A stretch of 64,000 nt of DNA. It comes from Acidimicrobiales bacterium. GTDB lineage: Bacteria; Actinomycetota; Acidimicrobiia; Acidimicrobiales; Aldehydirespiratoraceae. Positions 20,539 through 30,223 of this stretch are shown here, piece by piece. The position numbers and the translations under genes are program-made. The stretch's first letter is position 1; every line of letters begins with the position of its first letter. The notes under the pieces were generated by a model that saw nothing but the letters and a program-made list of their open reading frames with translations, was not told the DNA's origin and ran no database searches. The stretch covers positions 175,145 through 239,144 of the forward strand of contig JAQWLJ010000033.1 in the NCBI GenBank assembly GCA_029247365.1. Direction: 5' to 3'.

Positions 20539-21528
20539 ATGGGCCACCCGCTCGCGATCCTTCCACCGATGATGGACGATCTCGCTCGAACTGAGCAAGA
20601 ACTCCTGCGCGTTGTAGCCGCAGATGGTGACTTCTTGACCGAAATCGCTGGCCACCTGATCAAGGCCGGCGGAAAGCGCGTGCGTCCGGGGTTCGCGATG
20701 GCCGCTGCGGCGGCGCTCGACTTCTCTGGGGCACCCGCCACGCTCGACGTGATCCGCGGCGGCTGTGCGGTCGAACTTGTCCATATCGGTTCGCTCTACC
20801 ACGACGATGTCATGGACGACGCAACAACCCGCCGAGGTGTGAATAGCGTCAACGCCGAGTGGGGCAACCACAGGGCCATCCTCGCCGGCGACTATCTGCT
20901 CGGCCGGGCCTCAGAGTTGGCCGCTGCGCTCGGCACGGAAGTCGCCGGGCTGCTTGCGACCACGATCACCCTGCTCTGCGACGGCCAGATACAGGAGCTC
21001 CAAGCGCAGTTCGACACCGACCGTTCGGTCGATGCCTGTGAGCGCTCGATCTTCGGCAAGACCGCGTCACTGCTCGGCACCGCATGCCGCATCGGCGCAA
21101 TCGTCGGAGGATTGCCTCGGCCTGTCGTCGAGTCGCTCACCGAGTTCGGGCTCGCTTACGGCATGGCCTTCCAGATTGTCGACGACATCCTCGACGTCAT
21201 CGCCACCGATGAAGAGGCCGGTAAACCCACCGGCAACGATCTTCTCGAGGGCATCTACACTCTGCCCGTGTTGCATGCACTTGACGATCCAGCGGTCGGG
21301 CCTGGGCTGCGCTCTCTTCTCACTGCGCAGATCACCCTCGACGAACGCGACCGTGCCCGCACCCTCATTCGCGAAACCAACGGTGTCACGATCGCTCTTG
21401 ACATTGCACAAAGCTTCGCCGACAAGGCCGCCGGCGTGTTGTCGGATCTTCCCGACACGCCAGGAGCCGCCGCCCTGCGTGCTGCGAGCGATGATCTCAT
21501 TGCCCGCGCCAACGCCCCGCTGCGCTGA
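20539..21528 (+). CDS. Polyprenyl diphosphate synthase
   Basis: A 329-residue trans-isoprenyl synthase that condenses isopentenyl diphosphate with allylic diphosphates. It has GGKRVRP (44-50), the first Asp-rich motif DDVMD (89-93, followed by TTRRG) and the second DDILD (215-219). Two small residues before the first motif favour a long-chain product, probably for menaquinone, but chain length is not certain. The ATG at 20539 gives the family N-terminus; the frame is open upstream. Six bases after its stop the ASST-like gene begins, so they may be cotranscribed. Confidence 0.88.
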   Translation: MGHPLAILPPMMDDLARTEQELLRVVAADGDFLTEIAGHLIKAGGKRVRPGFAMAAAAALDFSGAPATLDVIRGGCAVELVHIGSLYHDDVMDDATTRRGVNSVNAEWGNHRAILAGDYLLGRASELAAALGTEVAGLLATTITLLCDGQIQELQAQFDTDRSVDACERSIFGKTASLLGTACRIGAIVGGLPRPVVESLTEFGLAYGMAFQIVDDILDVIATDEEAGKPTGNDLLEGIYTLPVLHALDDPAVGPGLRSLLTAQITLDERDRARTLIRETNGVTIALDIAQSFADKAAGVLSDLPDTPGAAALRAASDDLIARANAPLR

Positions 21529-21533
21529 CGCCA

Positions 21534-23354
21534 GTGCTGGCCAGGGTGCGTCTCGAAGCTCAATCTCTTCGCTTTCGGGTTGCGCCGACGCAACGCGCGA
21601 TCGCCGTCATCATCGCTGCGTCGCTCGCAGCGGCATGTTCCGGTGGCACAGCAGGTGACACGGCCGGACCGGCAACCTCTTCCTCCACCACGAACACCAC
21701 GACGGTGGCGCCAACGACGTCGGCGACAGTCGAGGATGATGGGTGCGACGACTGGGCTGTGCCTAACGATCTGCCAATCGTCGACAATGCCGCGGTCACC
21801 GTGACCGCGGACAACCATCCCCTCCTCGCCGACCTGCGCGGCGAGGTCCCAGTCCGCTACGAGGCGGTTGTCGCACTGTCGGAGTCGGGTGGCCATCGGC
21901 CCGCACCTCCGCCGACCGAGCGCAACGGCGACACAGTCACCGCACTGCTTGCCGGGCTGCGGGCCAACACGACCTACACCGTCGAGGTACTGCTGCTCGA
22001 GGCCGGCTGTGCCGTCGGTCGGACCCGGCCCGTCACCGTGACCTCTGGGAGCCTGCCCAACGCACTGCCGCCGATAGTCGTCGACATGGCGCGGCCCGAG
22101 GCAATGCACGATGGCATCACATTGTTCAATCTCCTCGACATTCGCGAGGGGTTCGGTATCAACATCGGACGGGGTGAGGAACCACCACGCACCGGCTGGC
22201 TCGTGATGGTCGACGAGGCTGGCGAGATCGTCTGGTACCACCACACCGACCACACCATGGGCGATGCCGAGATGCTCGACGACGGCACCATCCTGGTCGA
22301 GTACAACGACACGCTCGCCAGGCGAATCGACCTACGCGGGGATGTCCTCGACGAGTGGGCCGGTTCGATCATCACCGGTCGTTACCTCCTCGACGAGTTC
22401 GGGCGGCAGGTGGTCGGCGACTCCCCGATCGTCGTCGACGTCGACTCGATGCACCACGAACACTCGCTGCTGCCCGACCGCACCCACGCGACCCTTTCAA
22501 CCGAGGTGCGCATCCTCGACGGGTTCGATGAACCAGTGTGTGGCGAGGACCCCGACGAGTTCGACGGCTCATACCACCTGATCGCCGACATCGTCGTGCT
22601 GTACGACCCCGAGACCGGCGCGATCCTGAACGAGTTCTCGCTCTTCGACTACTTCGATCCGCGCGCCGACCCGGTCGCTTTTAACCTGTGCGGTTTCCCG
22701 CTTTCCTGGGTCTTTCCGAACTGGTTGTACGCGCCGATCGACCCGTTGGTGCGCGACTGGACCCACGCCAATGCCATCGAGGTCGATCCGTCGACCAACG
22801 CACTGCTTGTCTCGATCCGGCACCTCGACGCGGTGATCGCCCTGCGATGGAAGGATGATGCCGACGGCGCGGCCGGTGAACTGCTCTGGCACTCCGGGCC
22901 CCTCGGCGATCTCGAACTCCTCAACGGCGACTGGCACCGCTACCAGCACGCCCCCGAGGTCGGGCCCGGGTCGTCGTTGCTCGTTTACGACAACGGCAAC
23001 CGACGTCTCGGAACGGACGGCTCACCAAACCTCTACTCCCGAGCCGTCGAGTACGTGCTCGACCCCGACGCGAAGACCATCTCGCAAGTGTGGGAATACC
23101 GGGCCGAAAAGGACGGCACGCCGTTATTCGCCGGCTTTGTCGGCGACGTCGACCGACTCGCCAACGGAAACGTTCTCATCGTTGACGGCGGCCTCAACGG
23201 CCTCGAGCCCTTCCCTGAACTGTCCGCCCGCATTATTGAGGTAATGCCCGCCGACAGCTCGGGGGGTGACCTCGTGTGGGGCCTCGAGGTGCACGGTGGG
23301 CCAGGCTGGGTCGTCTACCGAGCGGAACGGCTGCCGTCGGTGTACGGCCGATGA
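21534..23354 (+). CDS. Arylsulfotransferase (ASST)-like lipoprotein
   Basis: A 606-residue exported protein. Its signal ends in a lipobox LAAAC (Cys35), followed by a Thr/Ser-rich linker, a beta-sandwich like the ASST N-domain (about 80-165), and a propeller-like region with the family segments MHHEHSLLP and WTHANAIEVD whose histidines match catalytic positions of ASST. Known ASST enzymes move sulfate between phenols without PAPS. Start codon is GTG. The acceptor is unknown. It lies directly behind polyprenyl synthase and is convergent with nudC. Confidence 0.75.
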   Translation: MLARVRLEAQSLRFRVAPTQRAIAVIIAASLAAACSGGTAGDTAGPATSSSTTNTTTVAPTTSATVEDDGCDDWAVPNDLPIVDNAAVTVTADNHPLLADLRGEVPVRYEAVVALSESGGHRPAPPPTERNGDTVTALLAGLRANTTYTVEVLLLEAGCAVGRTRPVTVTSGSLPNALPPIVVDMARPEAMHDGITLFNLLDIREGFGINIGRGEEPPRTGWLVMVDEAGEIVWYHHTDHTMGDAEMLDDGTILVEYNDTLARRIDLRGDVLDEWAGSIITGRYLLDEFGRQVVGDSPIVVDVDSMHHEHSLLPDRTHATLSTEVRILDGFDEPVCGEDPDEFDGSYHLIADIVVLYDPETGAILNEFSLFDYFDPRADPVAFNLCGFPLSWVFPNWLYAPIDPLVRDWTHANAIEVDPSTNALLVSIRHLDAVIALRWKDDADGAAGELLWHSGPLGDLELLNGDWHRYQHAPEVGPGSSLLVYDNGNRRLGTDGSPNLYSRAVEYVLDPDAKTISQVWEYRAEKDGTPLFAGFVGDVDRLANGNVLIVDGGLNGLEPFPELSARIIEVMPADSSGGDLVWGLEVHGGPGWVVYRAERLPSVYGR

Positions 23355-23355
23355 G

Positions 23356-24177
23356 CTAGACGACGCGCTCGATCCAGTTGGCAATCAACTGCCCGGCGAT
23401 CGACATCGTCGGCGGAGTCATCGGCAACTCGCCAGGGGCAAACCACTGGGCATCGACGACCTCCTCGCCATCGACGACGACCTCACCGCCGGCGTACTCG
23501 GCGACAAAGCCAAGCATGAGCGAATTCGGAAACGGCCAAGGCTGACTACCGAAGTAGCGGATGTTCGTGACCCGCACCCCGACCTCCTCAAAGACCTCGC
23601 GGTGGACCGTGTCTTCCAGCGTCTCACCAGGCTCCACGAATCCGGCAAGGGTGCTGTACATCGGGATATCCCAAAGTCCGTTGCGGCCAAGCAGGCATCG
23701 ACCGTCGTCGCGTTCGATCAAAACGATCACTGCCGGCGACAGTCGTGGGAACGACGTGAGCCCGCACTCGGGGCACCGCATCGCCCGCATGCCCGAGGCC
23801 AGCTCAGTCTCGAGCCCACACCGACCGCAGAAGCGGTGATCGCGAGCCCAGTCGACGAGTTGGGTCGCACGCCCGGCGATGTTCCACTCCTCGTCGGAGA
23901 GTCGGCCGTGCAGCGACCGCAAGTCGGACAGGTGATGGTCATCGGGCAGGTCGGGTTCATTGTCGTCGAGGTGCGAGGCCCAGTAGTGGACATCGCCGAG
24001 CCGGCCGAGTAGGAGGTCGCCGGGATCCCGTCCCAACAGACCTGCAGCCTCGTGTCGGTGCAACGACCGAGAACCGGTATCGCCATGGCCGCGAACGATG
24101 ACCCGCGAGCGGGTCACGATGATGTGGCGGTGCTCGCCAACCTCGGGGTCGGCGCCGGTGTGGAGCGGCTCGAACAT
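23356..24177 (-). CDS. nudC: NAD+/NADH pyrophosphatase (Nudix, NudC type)
   Basis: A 273-residue enzyme. It has a four-Cys zinc ribbon (Cys117, 120, 135, 138), a complete Nudix box GFVEPGETLEDT...REVFEEVG (179-200) and SQPWPFPNS (211-219), the motif that marks NADH-specific members. It splits NADH, and in some bacteria removes NAD caps from RNA. The ATG at 24177 gives the normal N-terminus. The stop lies one base beyond the ASST-like stop on the other strand. Confidence 0.93.
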   Translation of the reverse strand: MFEPLHTGADPEVGEHRHIIVTRSRVIVRGHGDTGSRSLHRHEAAGLLGRDPGDLLLGRLGDVHYWASHLDDNEPDLPDDHHLSDLRSLHGRLSDEEWNIAGRATQLVDWARDHRFCGRCGLETELASGMRAMRCPECGLTSFPRLSPAVIVLIERDDGRCLLGRNGLWDIPMYSTLAGFVEPGETLEDTVHREVFEEVGVRVTNIRYFGSQPWPFPNSLMLGFVAEYAGGEVVVDGEEVVDAQWFAPGELPMTPPTMSIAGQLIANWIERVV

Positions 24178-24456
24178 CACCGCCAGCCTGCCAGCCGTTG
24201 GCGAGGAGGACCAACAACACAGCAACCCCGACTCGCAACGAACCCATACCGAGGCAAACGGGGGGCCAGATCATCGATGAACCACTCGAACCTTGTGGGC
24301 AGGTGATCACAGGTCAGCAAGGCCGGCGTGATCGAGCGCCGAGCAGCCTACGACTGGGATCTGGTCGCGGCCGACCTGCTGGCTCTCTGCGAGGATCTCG
24401 TCCCCTAGCGAGCGAGCAGACGAATCCGCCGAGCGGCCATCAGCTGAAGCCGGCCA

Positions 24457-25902
24457 CTACTCCTCTTCGTCGACCAGCTCGCCATCAGCAGCACCGCTGA
24501 CCTGCTCGGGCTTGAGCGTGGGGAACAGCACCACGTCACGGATGGTGGTGGTGCCGGTCAACAGCATCACCAAGCGGTCGACACCGACGCCGAGTCCGGC
24601 CGTGCCGGGAAGCCCGTACTCGAGCGCCCGCAGGTAGTCCTCGTCGACCACCATGGCTTCGTCATCGCCAGCATCGCGGTCGGCTTCCTGCGCCTCGAAG
24701 CGTTCCCGTTGGATTGCCGGATTGGTCAGCTCGGAGAAGCCGTTGCACAGCTCCCGGCCTGCAACGATGGCCTCGAACCGCTCGGCGTATCCGGGCCGCT
24801 CCCGGTGCTCCCGAGACAGCGGCGACACCTCGATGGGGTAGTCGGTGACGTACACCGGACCCCACAGCTCGGCTTCACAGGTCTTCTCGTACAGCTCGAG
24901 AATGAGCTTCCCAGGGCCGTAGTGAGCCTTGGTGTCGACCCCGAATGTCTCGCAGATGGCGCGCAGCTCGTCGATCGGCGTGTCGAGGCTGACCTCAACG
25001 CCGGCGTGCTCGGCGATCAGCTCCTCCATAGTGGCGCGACGCCACGGCGTCGAGAGGTCGACCTCGCGACCGTCGTACTCGATCGTCGTCGTACCGAGGA
25101 CTTCGGTGGCGATGCCAGCGACGAGTTCCTCGGTGAGCCGCATCATGTCAGCATGGTCGGCATACGCCCAGTAGAGCTCAAGCATCGTGAACTCGGGGTT
25201 GTGCCGCGTCGACATGCCTTCGTTGCGGAACACCCGGCCGATCTCAAAGACCCTCTCCATGCCGCCGACGACGAGCCGCTTCAGGTAGAGCTCGGGCGCG
25301 ATGCGGAGATAGAGGTCCGCGTCGAGGGCGTTGTGATGGGTGACGAAGGGTCGGGCGAGCGCGCCACCGGGAATTGGGTGCAGCATCGGAGTCTCGACTT
25401 CGACGAAGTCCTGGTCGTGCAGAAGTCGGCGCATCGACGCCACGATCTGGCTGCGCTGGGTGAAGGTCTGGCGGGCTTCATCGGTGACCCACAGATCGAC
25501 GTACCGCTGCCGGTAGCGGGTGTCGGGATCAGAGATGCCGTGCCACTTGTCGGGGAATGAGCGCCCCGCAGACCCGAGCACGGTCCATCCGTCGACGCGG
25601 ACGCTGAGTTCGCCGCGCCGAGTCATCATTACGATCCCGGTAACAGCGATCCAGTCGCCGATCGATAGCCCTGTGAAACCGTCGAACTCTGGCGTCGACT
25701 TCGCCATCGCGAACAGCTGAATTCGACCGCTCGAGTCCTGCAGGGTGCCAAAAGCGAGCTTGCCCTGATCACGCCGCAACATGAGGCGGCCGGCAATTGT
25801 GACCACGGTGTCAGTCTCGGTGCCAGCCTCGAGGTCAGTGTGCGCGTCGACGATCTCCGAGACGGAGTGCGTGACGTCGTAGCGATAGGGAAAGTCGGTC
25901 AT
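24457..25902 (-). CDS. lysS: Lysyl-tRNA synthetase, class II
   Basis: A 481-residue cytoplasmic enzyme that charges tRNA-Lys. An N-terminal OB-fold anticodon domain (about 35-130) precedes the catalytic core with motif 2 (VFEIGRVFRNEG) and motif 3 (GLGVGVDRLVMLLTG). The C-terminus has a short acidic tail. Its start overlaps the coaX stop by one base (TGATG), as in other Actinomycetota. Confidence 0.97.
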   Translation of the reverse strand: MTDFPYRYDVTHSVSEIVDAHTDLEAGTETDTVVTIAGRLMLRRDQGKLAFGTLQDSSGRIQLFAMAKSTPEFDGFTGLSIGDWIAVTGIVMMTRRGELSVRVDGWTVLGSAGRSFPDKWHGISDPDTRYRQRYVDLWVTDEARQTFTQRSQIVASMRRLLHDQDFVEVETPMLHPIPGGALARPFVTHHNALDADLYLRIAPELYLKRLVVGGMERVFEIGRVFRNEGMSTRHNPEFTMLELYWAYADHADMMRLTEELVAGIATEVLGTTTIEYDGREVDLSTPWRRATMEELIAEHAGVEVSLDTPIDELRAICETFGVDTKAHYGPGKLILELYEKTCEAELWGPVYVTDYPIEVSPLSREHRERPGYAERFEAIVAGRELCNGFSELTNPAIQRERFEAQEADRDAGDDEAMVVDEDYLRALEYGLPGTAGLGVGVDRLVMLLTGTTTIRDVVLFPTLKPEQVSGAADGELVDEEE

Positions 25903-26693
25903 CAGAGGTTTCGGTTATGCACGATCCGGAGACCGTGGAGGGTGAGGAATGGCTCAACGTGTTCGATGGTGCCGGACACCGGTGAGATGAGGTGGGCCAG
26001 TCCACCGGTCGCCACGACGTTGATCTCGCCAAGCACATCGGCGAACCGGTGCACCATGCCGTCGATCATCGCCGCGAAGCCATAGACGGTACCGCTCTGG
26101 ATCGACTCGACCGTTGACTTCCCGATCACGCTGCGCGGCTCGAGCAACTCGACCGCTCGCAGCGCGGCTGCGCGACCGAACAGCGCGTCAAGACTGATCT
26201 CGATACCGGGGGCGATCGCACCGCCGAGAAACTCACCGTTCTCACTGATGACGTCGAAGTTGTTGCCGGTCCCGAAGTCGACGACGACCGTCGGTCCGCC
26301 GTACAGGTCGTAAGCCGCGACCGCATTCGCAATACGGTCAGCGCCAACCTCCTTCGGATTGTCGTAGAGGATCGGCATACCGGTCTTGACTCCGGGTTCG
26401 ATCACGATCGGCTCGAACGGCAGATAGCGCATCACCATCTGCCGGAGGCTTGCAAGGACGCGGGGGACACCCGAACAAATCGCGGCGCCGGTCAGGTCGT
26501 TGTCGAAGTCAACACCTGCAGTGTCGAGCAGCGAGCGCACCAAGACCGAGTACTCGTCGGCGGTGCGTTCGTGGTTGGTCGAGAGTCGCCAGTGGTCGAC
26601 GAGGCCGACCCCCGCCCCCTCGCCATCGTCGGCACCGGGGTCGTAGAGACCCAGGACGGTCTGGGTGTTACCGACATCGATCGTGAGAAGCAC
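25902..26693 (-). CDS. coaX: Type III pantothenate kinase
   Basis: A 263-residue ASKHA-fold kinase catalysing the first step of coenzyme A synthesis. It has the phosphate-binding start LLTIDVGNTQTVLGLY, the PKEVGADRIANA motif, VVDFGTGNNFD (the family usually has GTATT/GTAT at this place) and GAIAPGIEISLDALF. This type is not inhibited by CoA and usually needs K+ or NH4+. It is coupled to lysS. Confidence 0.95.
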   Translation of the reverse strand: MLLTIDVGNTQTVLGLYDPGADDGEGAGVGLVDHWRLSTNHERTADEYSVLVRSLLDTAGVDFDNDLTGAAICSGVPRVLASLRQMVMRYLPFEPIVIEPGVKTGMPILYDNPKEVGADRIANAVAAYDLYGGPTVVVDFGTGNNFDVISENGEFLGGAIAPGIEISLDALFGRAAALRAVELLEPRSVIGKSTVESIQSGTVYGFAAMIDGMVHRFADVLGEINVVATGGLAHLISPVSGTIEHVEPFLTLHGLRIVHNRNL

Positions 26694-26738
26694 GCCGAAA
26701 ATCTACCGGACCAGACGCACTGCTCAGCCGAGAGCGAC

Positions 26739-27557
26739 TCAGCTCAAGCCGCGGCTGTCCTGTTTGAGCGCCAGATCAACCGAAACTGCGGACGCGATAA
26801 CGAGCGATCGCATCGGATCGGCCAACGGGGCGTGGATCTGGAGGACGTAGTTGTCGGCCGTGGTGAACAGAGTCTTCATCGCCCCCTCCCAAGTCTTGGT
26901 GATCCGAGCGATCTCGTTGCCCTGCTCGTCCTGCAGGTTGAAGTTCCACGCCCGCCAGTTCTCGCCGTTGAGCGAGCCGATGGTGTCGCCCCCCACCTCG
27001 AGTGAAAAGCGGATCTTGCCGATCATGTTCTGCTGCACGATCGAGCCAACCGCGTTGCCCGCACCGTCGGCGATGTGGATCTTCGACTTGAAGAACTTCG
27101 CCGGGCGGGTGACGGTCAGCACGATGTTGTTGGCCATGTCGACCAACTGCAACGAGTGGGTGAAGAACTGGTCGATGTTGCCAAAAAAACGCAAAAGCTT
27201 CTTTGCAGCGGTCTGACCCACCTGACGGATGGCCCCGATCTGGGTGCCGTTCTGGTCGTAGATCGCGTACTCATTGTTGAGCTCGATCAGCTTGGCCTTC
27301 TGGTTCACCACCAGGACTGGCTGCTCGAGAATCCCACTGCTGGCCCCAGGACCGACGACCCCCGCCTGTTCAGCGACCTGATTCTGGACCGTCTCGGCGG
27401 TCTGCCCGGTGGTGGGTAGGGGCGCACCTGCGGTCAGCGGATCCACACTCTGCCGGCCGTGGCTCGCGACATTGTCGGTCCACTTGAGGCCGTCCCAGTA
27501 CCGATGCTCGTGTTGACCACCGGGATCCGGATACCAGTCCGCCGGATGATCGCTCAA
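26739..27557 (-). CDS. DUF2510 and scramblase/tubby-like domain protein
   Basis: A 272-residue protein. Residues 5-30 form a DUF2510 motif (ADWYPDPGG, RYWDGLKWTDNV) typical of Actinomycetota. After a Pro/Gly/Gln linker (about 40-75) comes a region (about 80-265) with the strand and hydrophobic-helix pattern of the scramblase/LURP-one/tubby C-terminal fold. No signal peptide is seen. It could attach to the inner membrane face; lipid movement has not been shown for bacterial members. It overlaps the nitroreductase stop by four bases. Confidence 0.72.
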   Translation of the reverse strand: MSDHPADWYPDPGGQHEHRYWDGLKWTDNVASHGRQSVDPLTAGAPLPTTGQTAETVQNQVAEQAGVVGPGASSGILEQPVLVVNQKAKLIELNNEYAIYDQNGTQIGAIRQVGQTAAKKLLRFFGNIDQFFTHSLQLVDMANNIVLTVTRPAKFFKSKIHIADGAGNAVGSIVQQNMIGKIRFSLEVGGDTIGSLNGENWRAWNFNLQDEQGNEIARITKTWEGAMKTLFTTADNYVLQIHAPLADPMRSLVIASAVSVDLALKQDSRGLS

Positions 27558-28012
27558 CGAGATTCCTTCGGCGATGCGACGAACACGGGGATCGTGCGCC
27601 CTGCTTCGGTCGCGCTAACCGCATAGTCGGTATACGGCGGATAGACGGCTTCACCGCGGGCGTACCACACAGCCCGCTCATCACCGTCGACTTCGCAGAT
27701 CGTGTAAACACCCGGCGCAGGGCCATCCTGCAACTCGATCTCGTCGGTCTCGAGCAAGTTGAAGTACCAGCCCGGGTGGGCCGGTGCGCCCCCCTTCGAC
27801 GCGATGAGTGCGTACTCGCCCTCATGCTCGACCCGCATCAGCGGCACCTTGCGGACCTTGCCGCTCTTGTGCCCCATCATCGTGGTGACGATGATCGGCA
27901 TGCCGGTATCCATCAGTGTGTTGGCCTCGGTGCCACCCGACGCCTCATACCTCGCAACCTGATCACTGACCCAGCCCCAGGTGCTCGGCTCGTAATCGCC
28001 TTCGATGCTCAT
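27554..28012 (-). CDS. Deazaflavin (F420)-dependent nitroreductase family protein
   Basis: A 152-residue split-barrel protein of the DDN type. The conserved [19 protein letters not shown] and [20 protein letters not shown] segments, which bind the cofactor F420 in mycobacterial homologues, are intact. It probably reduces a quinone, nitro compound or similar substrate. The gene lies two bases before the thiolase start and overlaps the DUF2510 gene, so the three may share a transcript in the order thiolase, nitroreductase, DUF2510. Confidence 0.85.
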   Translation of the reverse strand: MSIEGDYEPSTWGWVSDQVARYEASGGTEANTLMDTGMPIIVTTMMGHKSGKVRKVPLMRVEHEGEYALIASKGGAPAHPGWYFNLLETDEIELQDGPAPGVYTICEVDGDERAVWYARGEAVYPPYTDYAVSATEAGRTIPVFVASPKESR

Positions 28013-28013
28013 G

Positions 28014-29237
28014 TCAGATCCGTTCGATGATGATGGCCGGAGCCATGCCGCCCGCAGCGCACATGGTGATCAGGCCAAGCTGCTTGTCCTGGCGCTCAAG
28101 CTCGTCGAGGGCCGTGTTGATGAGGACCGCACCGGTCGCGCCAATCGGGTGACCGAGCGCCATGGCGCCGCCATTGATGTTGACCTTCTCGCGGTCGACA
28201 TCGAGATCACGCTGGAACTTCTCCGACACGACAGCGAACGCCTCGTTGATCTCGATCACGTCAATGTCGTCGAGCGTCATACCCGCCTTCTCGAGGACCT
28301 TGCGGGCGGCCGGCACCGGCGCGTTGAGCATGAGGGTTGGATCGTCGCCCATGTTTGCCATGGCCACGATCCGGGCTCGCGGCTTGAGACCGTGCGCGTG
28401 GACAAAGTCCGCTCCGGCCCACAGGATCGCTGCCGAACCGTCAACCACCCCCGAGCTGTTGCCGGCGTGGTGGAAGTGCTTGATGTCCACGTCGGGGTAG
28501 CGCCGGTTGATCTGTTCGCGGAACGTCTTAACGTCCTCGCTGTGGCGATAGTCGGCCACCGCCTCGAATGATGGCTGCAGCTTTGCCAGCCCCTCAAGGG
28601 TGGTGCCGGGCCGAGGAAACTCTTCTCGATCAAGCGCTACCGAACCGTCAAGGTTATGGACGGGGATCAGGCTGTTGTCGAACCGGCCCTCCCTGATTGC
28701 GGTCTCGGCCCGGTTCTGCGTGAGAACGGCGAGCGAATCGAGCGCTTCGCGGGAGATGCCTTCCATCGTTGCGATCGCATCGGCGCACACACCCTGATGG
28801 GCTTGCGGGTGAAGCTCATCGAGCACCGGGTTGGCGCCGCCCATCGGGAGCAGGCCCTTCTTCGGGAGCGACATCATCTCGGTGCCGCCCGAAATCACCA
28901 GGTCTTCGAGACCGGACTTGACCGACGCAGCGGCAATGTTGGCCGACGTGATACCCGAGCCACAGAAACGGTCGAGCGTGACGCCGCTGGCCTTAATGTC
29001 GTAGCCCGCTGCGAGGGCCGACATGCGGCCAATGTCTCCGGACTGTTCGACGACCTGCGAACTGGTCCCCCAGACGACGTCGTCGACGTCGGCCGTGTCG
29101 AATCCGTTGCGCTCTTGGAGCGCCTTCAACACTGTGGCACCGAGGTGCTGCGGGTGGAGATGGGCCAGCGAGCCCTTTCCTTGCTTGCCGACCCCACGCG
29201 GGGTACGGCACGCGTCGATGATGTACGCCTCACTCAT
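28014..29237 (-). CDS. Acetyl-CoA acyltransferase (thiolase)
   Basis: A 407-residue thiolase II-type enzyme that condenses or cleaves acyl-CoA. The nucleophile Cys lies in LDRFCGSG, the catalytic His in [17 protein letters not shown], and the second Cys in CAAGGMAPA. It could act in fatty-acid oxidation or in biosynthesis of acetoacetyl-CoA. No hydratase or dehydrogenase gene is beside it, so direction and substrate are open. Confidence 0.93.
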   Translation of the reverse strand: MSEAYIIDACRTPRGVGKQGKGSLAHLHPQHLGATVLKALQERNGFDTADVDDVVWGTSSQVVEQSGDIGRMSALAAGYDIKASGVTLDRFCGSGITSANIAAASVKSGLEDLVISGGTEMMSLPKKGLLPMGGANPVLDELHPQAHQGVCADAIATMEGISREALDSLAVLTQNRAETAIREGRFDNSLIPVHNLDGSVALDREEFPRPGTTLEGLAKLQPSFEAVADYRHSEDVKTFREQINRRYPDVDIKHFHHAGNSSGVVDGSAAILWAGADFVHAHGLKPRARIVAMANMGDDPTLMLNAPVPAARKVLEKAGMTLDDIDVIEINEAFAVVSEKFQRDLDVDREKVNINGGAMALGHPIGATGAVLINTALDELERQDKQLGLITMCAAGGMAPAIIIERI

Positions 29238-29374
29238 AGCTCAAGCGTGGCACAGGGTCAGCGGTTCGGCACCATCACAGCGTCGTTGACGATCACCTAA
29301 CGGCCATCACGATCAGCGATCGCGCTGACGACGCCAGCGACTGGCCTGCCCGGTACTGACGACCCGGACGGCCT

Positions 29375-29863
29375 TTACGACAATTCGCCCAGGGGCCCAA
29401 GCCGTCGGACGCCTTCGGCACCCGCAGCGGCATCGACGTCGTAGCCGGCCGGCAACACGTCAGGAGCCACGTCGGCAAGCGGAACCAGGACGAACGCCCG
29501 CTCGAACATACGCGCATGGGGCACGATCAACTCTGGCGGGTCGTCGACCGTCTCATCATCGACCCACAAGACGTCGACATCAAGGGTCCGAGGACCCCAC
29601 CGGACCTTGCGTACCCGCTCCGCAGCTGCCTCCCGGGCTCGACACACCTCAAGGAGTTCGTAGGGCGTCAGTTCGGTGTCGAGCATCACGACCAGATTGA
29701 GAAAGGGCTCTTGGTCAGGGCCGCCGACCGGATCGGTCTCATATGCGAACGACACGTCGACGACGTCGGGGATCGTCGCAACGGCGTTGCGAAGCAACGT
29801 GGCACGATCACCCAGATTGGACCCAAGGGCAAGAAGTGCTCGCCGACAGGGGCGCCCGGTCAT
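29375..29863 (-). CDS. folK: 6-hydroxymethyl-7,8-dihydropterin pyrophosphokinase
   Basis: A 162-residue enzyme of folate synthesis that pyrophosphorylates hydroxymethyl-dihydropterin. Visible motifs are LLALGSNLGDR, PFLNLVVML, the catalytic-loop WGPRTLDVDVLW and PHARMFERAFVLVPL. It is the last gene of the folate operon and overlaps folB by four bases. Confidence 0.95.
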   Translation of the reverse strand: MTGRPCRRALLALGSNLGDRATLLRNAVATIPDVVDVSFAYETDPVGGPDQEPFLNLVVMLDTELTPYELLEVCRAREAAAERVRKVRWGPRTLDVDVLWVDDETVDDPPELIVPHARMFERAFVLVPLADVAPDVLPAGYDVDAAAGAEGVRRLGPLGELS

Positions 29864-30222
29864 GCGGTAACGGTGAGCCGAATACCGCTCGACGCGAGAT
29901 CCTGCGGAACCGGCGGCCGGAGCTTGCGGACCTCAATCGTTACTGCGTCAATGCGCGTATCTTCCAGGATTGCTTCCGCAACCCTCGTCGCCATCCGCTC
30001 GAAAAGCTGGAACGACTCGTTGACCGTGACGGCCTCGATCCGCGCAAGCACAGCGCCGTAGTCGATCGTGTCGGCAAGGTCGTCGGTGGTGACAGCTGCG
30101 ACGTCAGCGACCATATCGACGTCGAACTCGTAGGGCTGACGTCGGTCTTGTTCTTCGGGGAGGGCACCGCAGACGCAGGCGAGCCGCAGACCTCGGAGCT
30201 GGATCACTGGCGAGTGGGCCAT
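29860..30222 (-). CDS. folB: Dihydroneopterin aldolase
   Basis: A 120-residue enzyme that splits dihydroneopterin into hydroxymethyl-dihydropterin and glycolaldehyde. RGLRLACVCGALPEEQDRRQ contains the active-site Glu region and VRKLRPPVP holds the catalytic Lys. The ATG at 30222 lies one base after the stop of the preceding phosphatase-like gene; the frame is open upstream but this start gives the family length. It is coupled to folK. Confidence 0.9.
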   Translation of the reverse strand: MAHSPVIQLRGLRLACVCGALPEEQDRRQPYEFDVDMVADVAAVTTDDLADTIDYGAVLARIEAVTVNESFQLFERMATRVAEAILEDTRIDAVTIEVRKLRPPVPQDLASSGIRLTVTA

Positions 30223-30223
30223 C

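Noticed and set aside
24198..24500. 100-codon plus-strand frame between nudC and lysS
   Set aside because: It overlaps the end of lysS, is rich in Arg/Pro/Thr without structure, and has no start signal.
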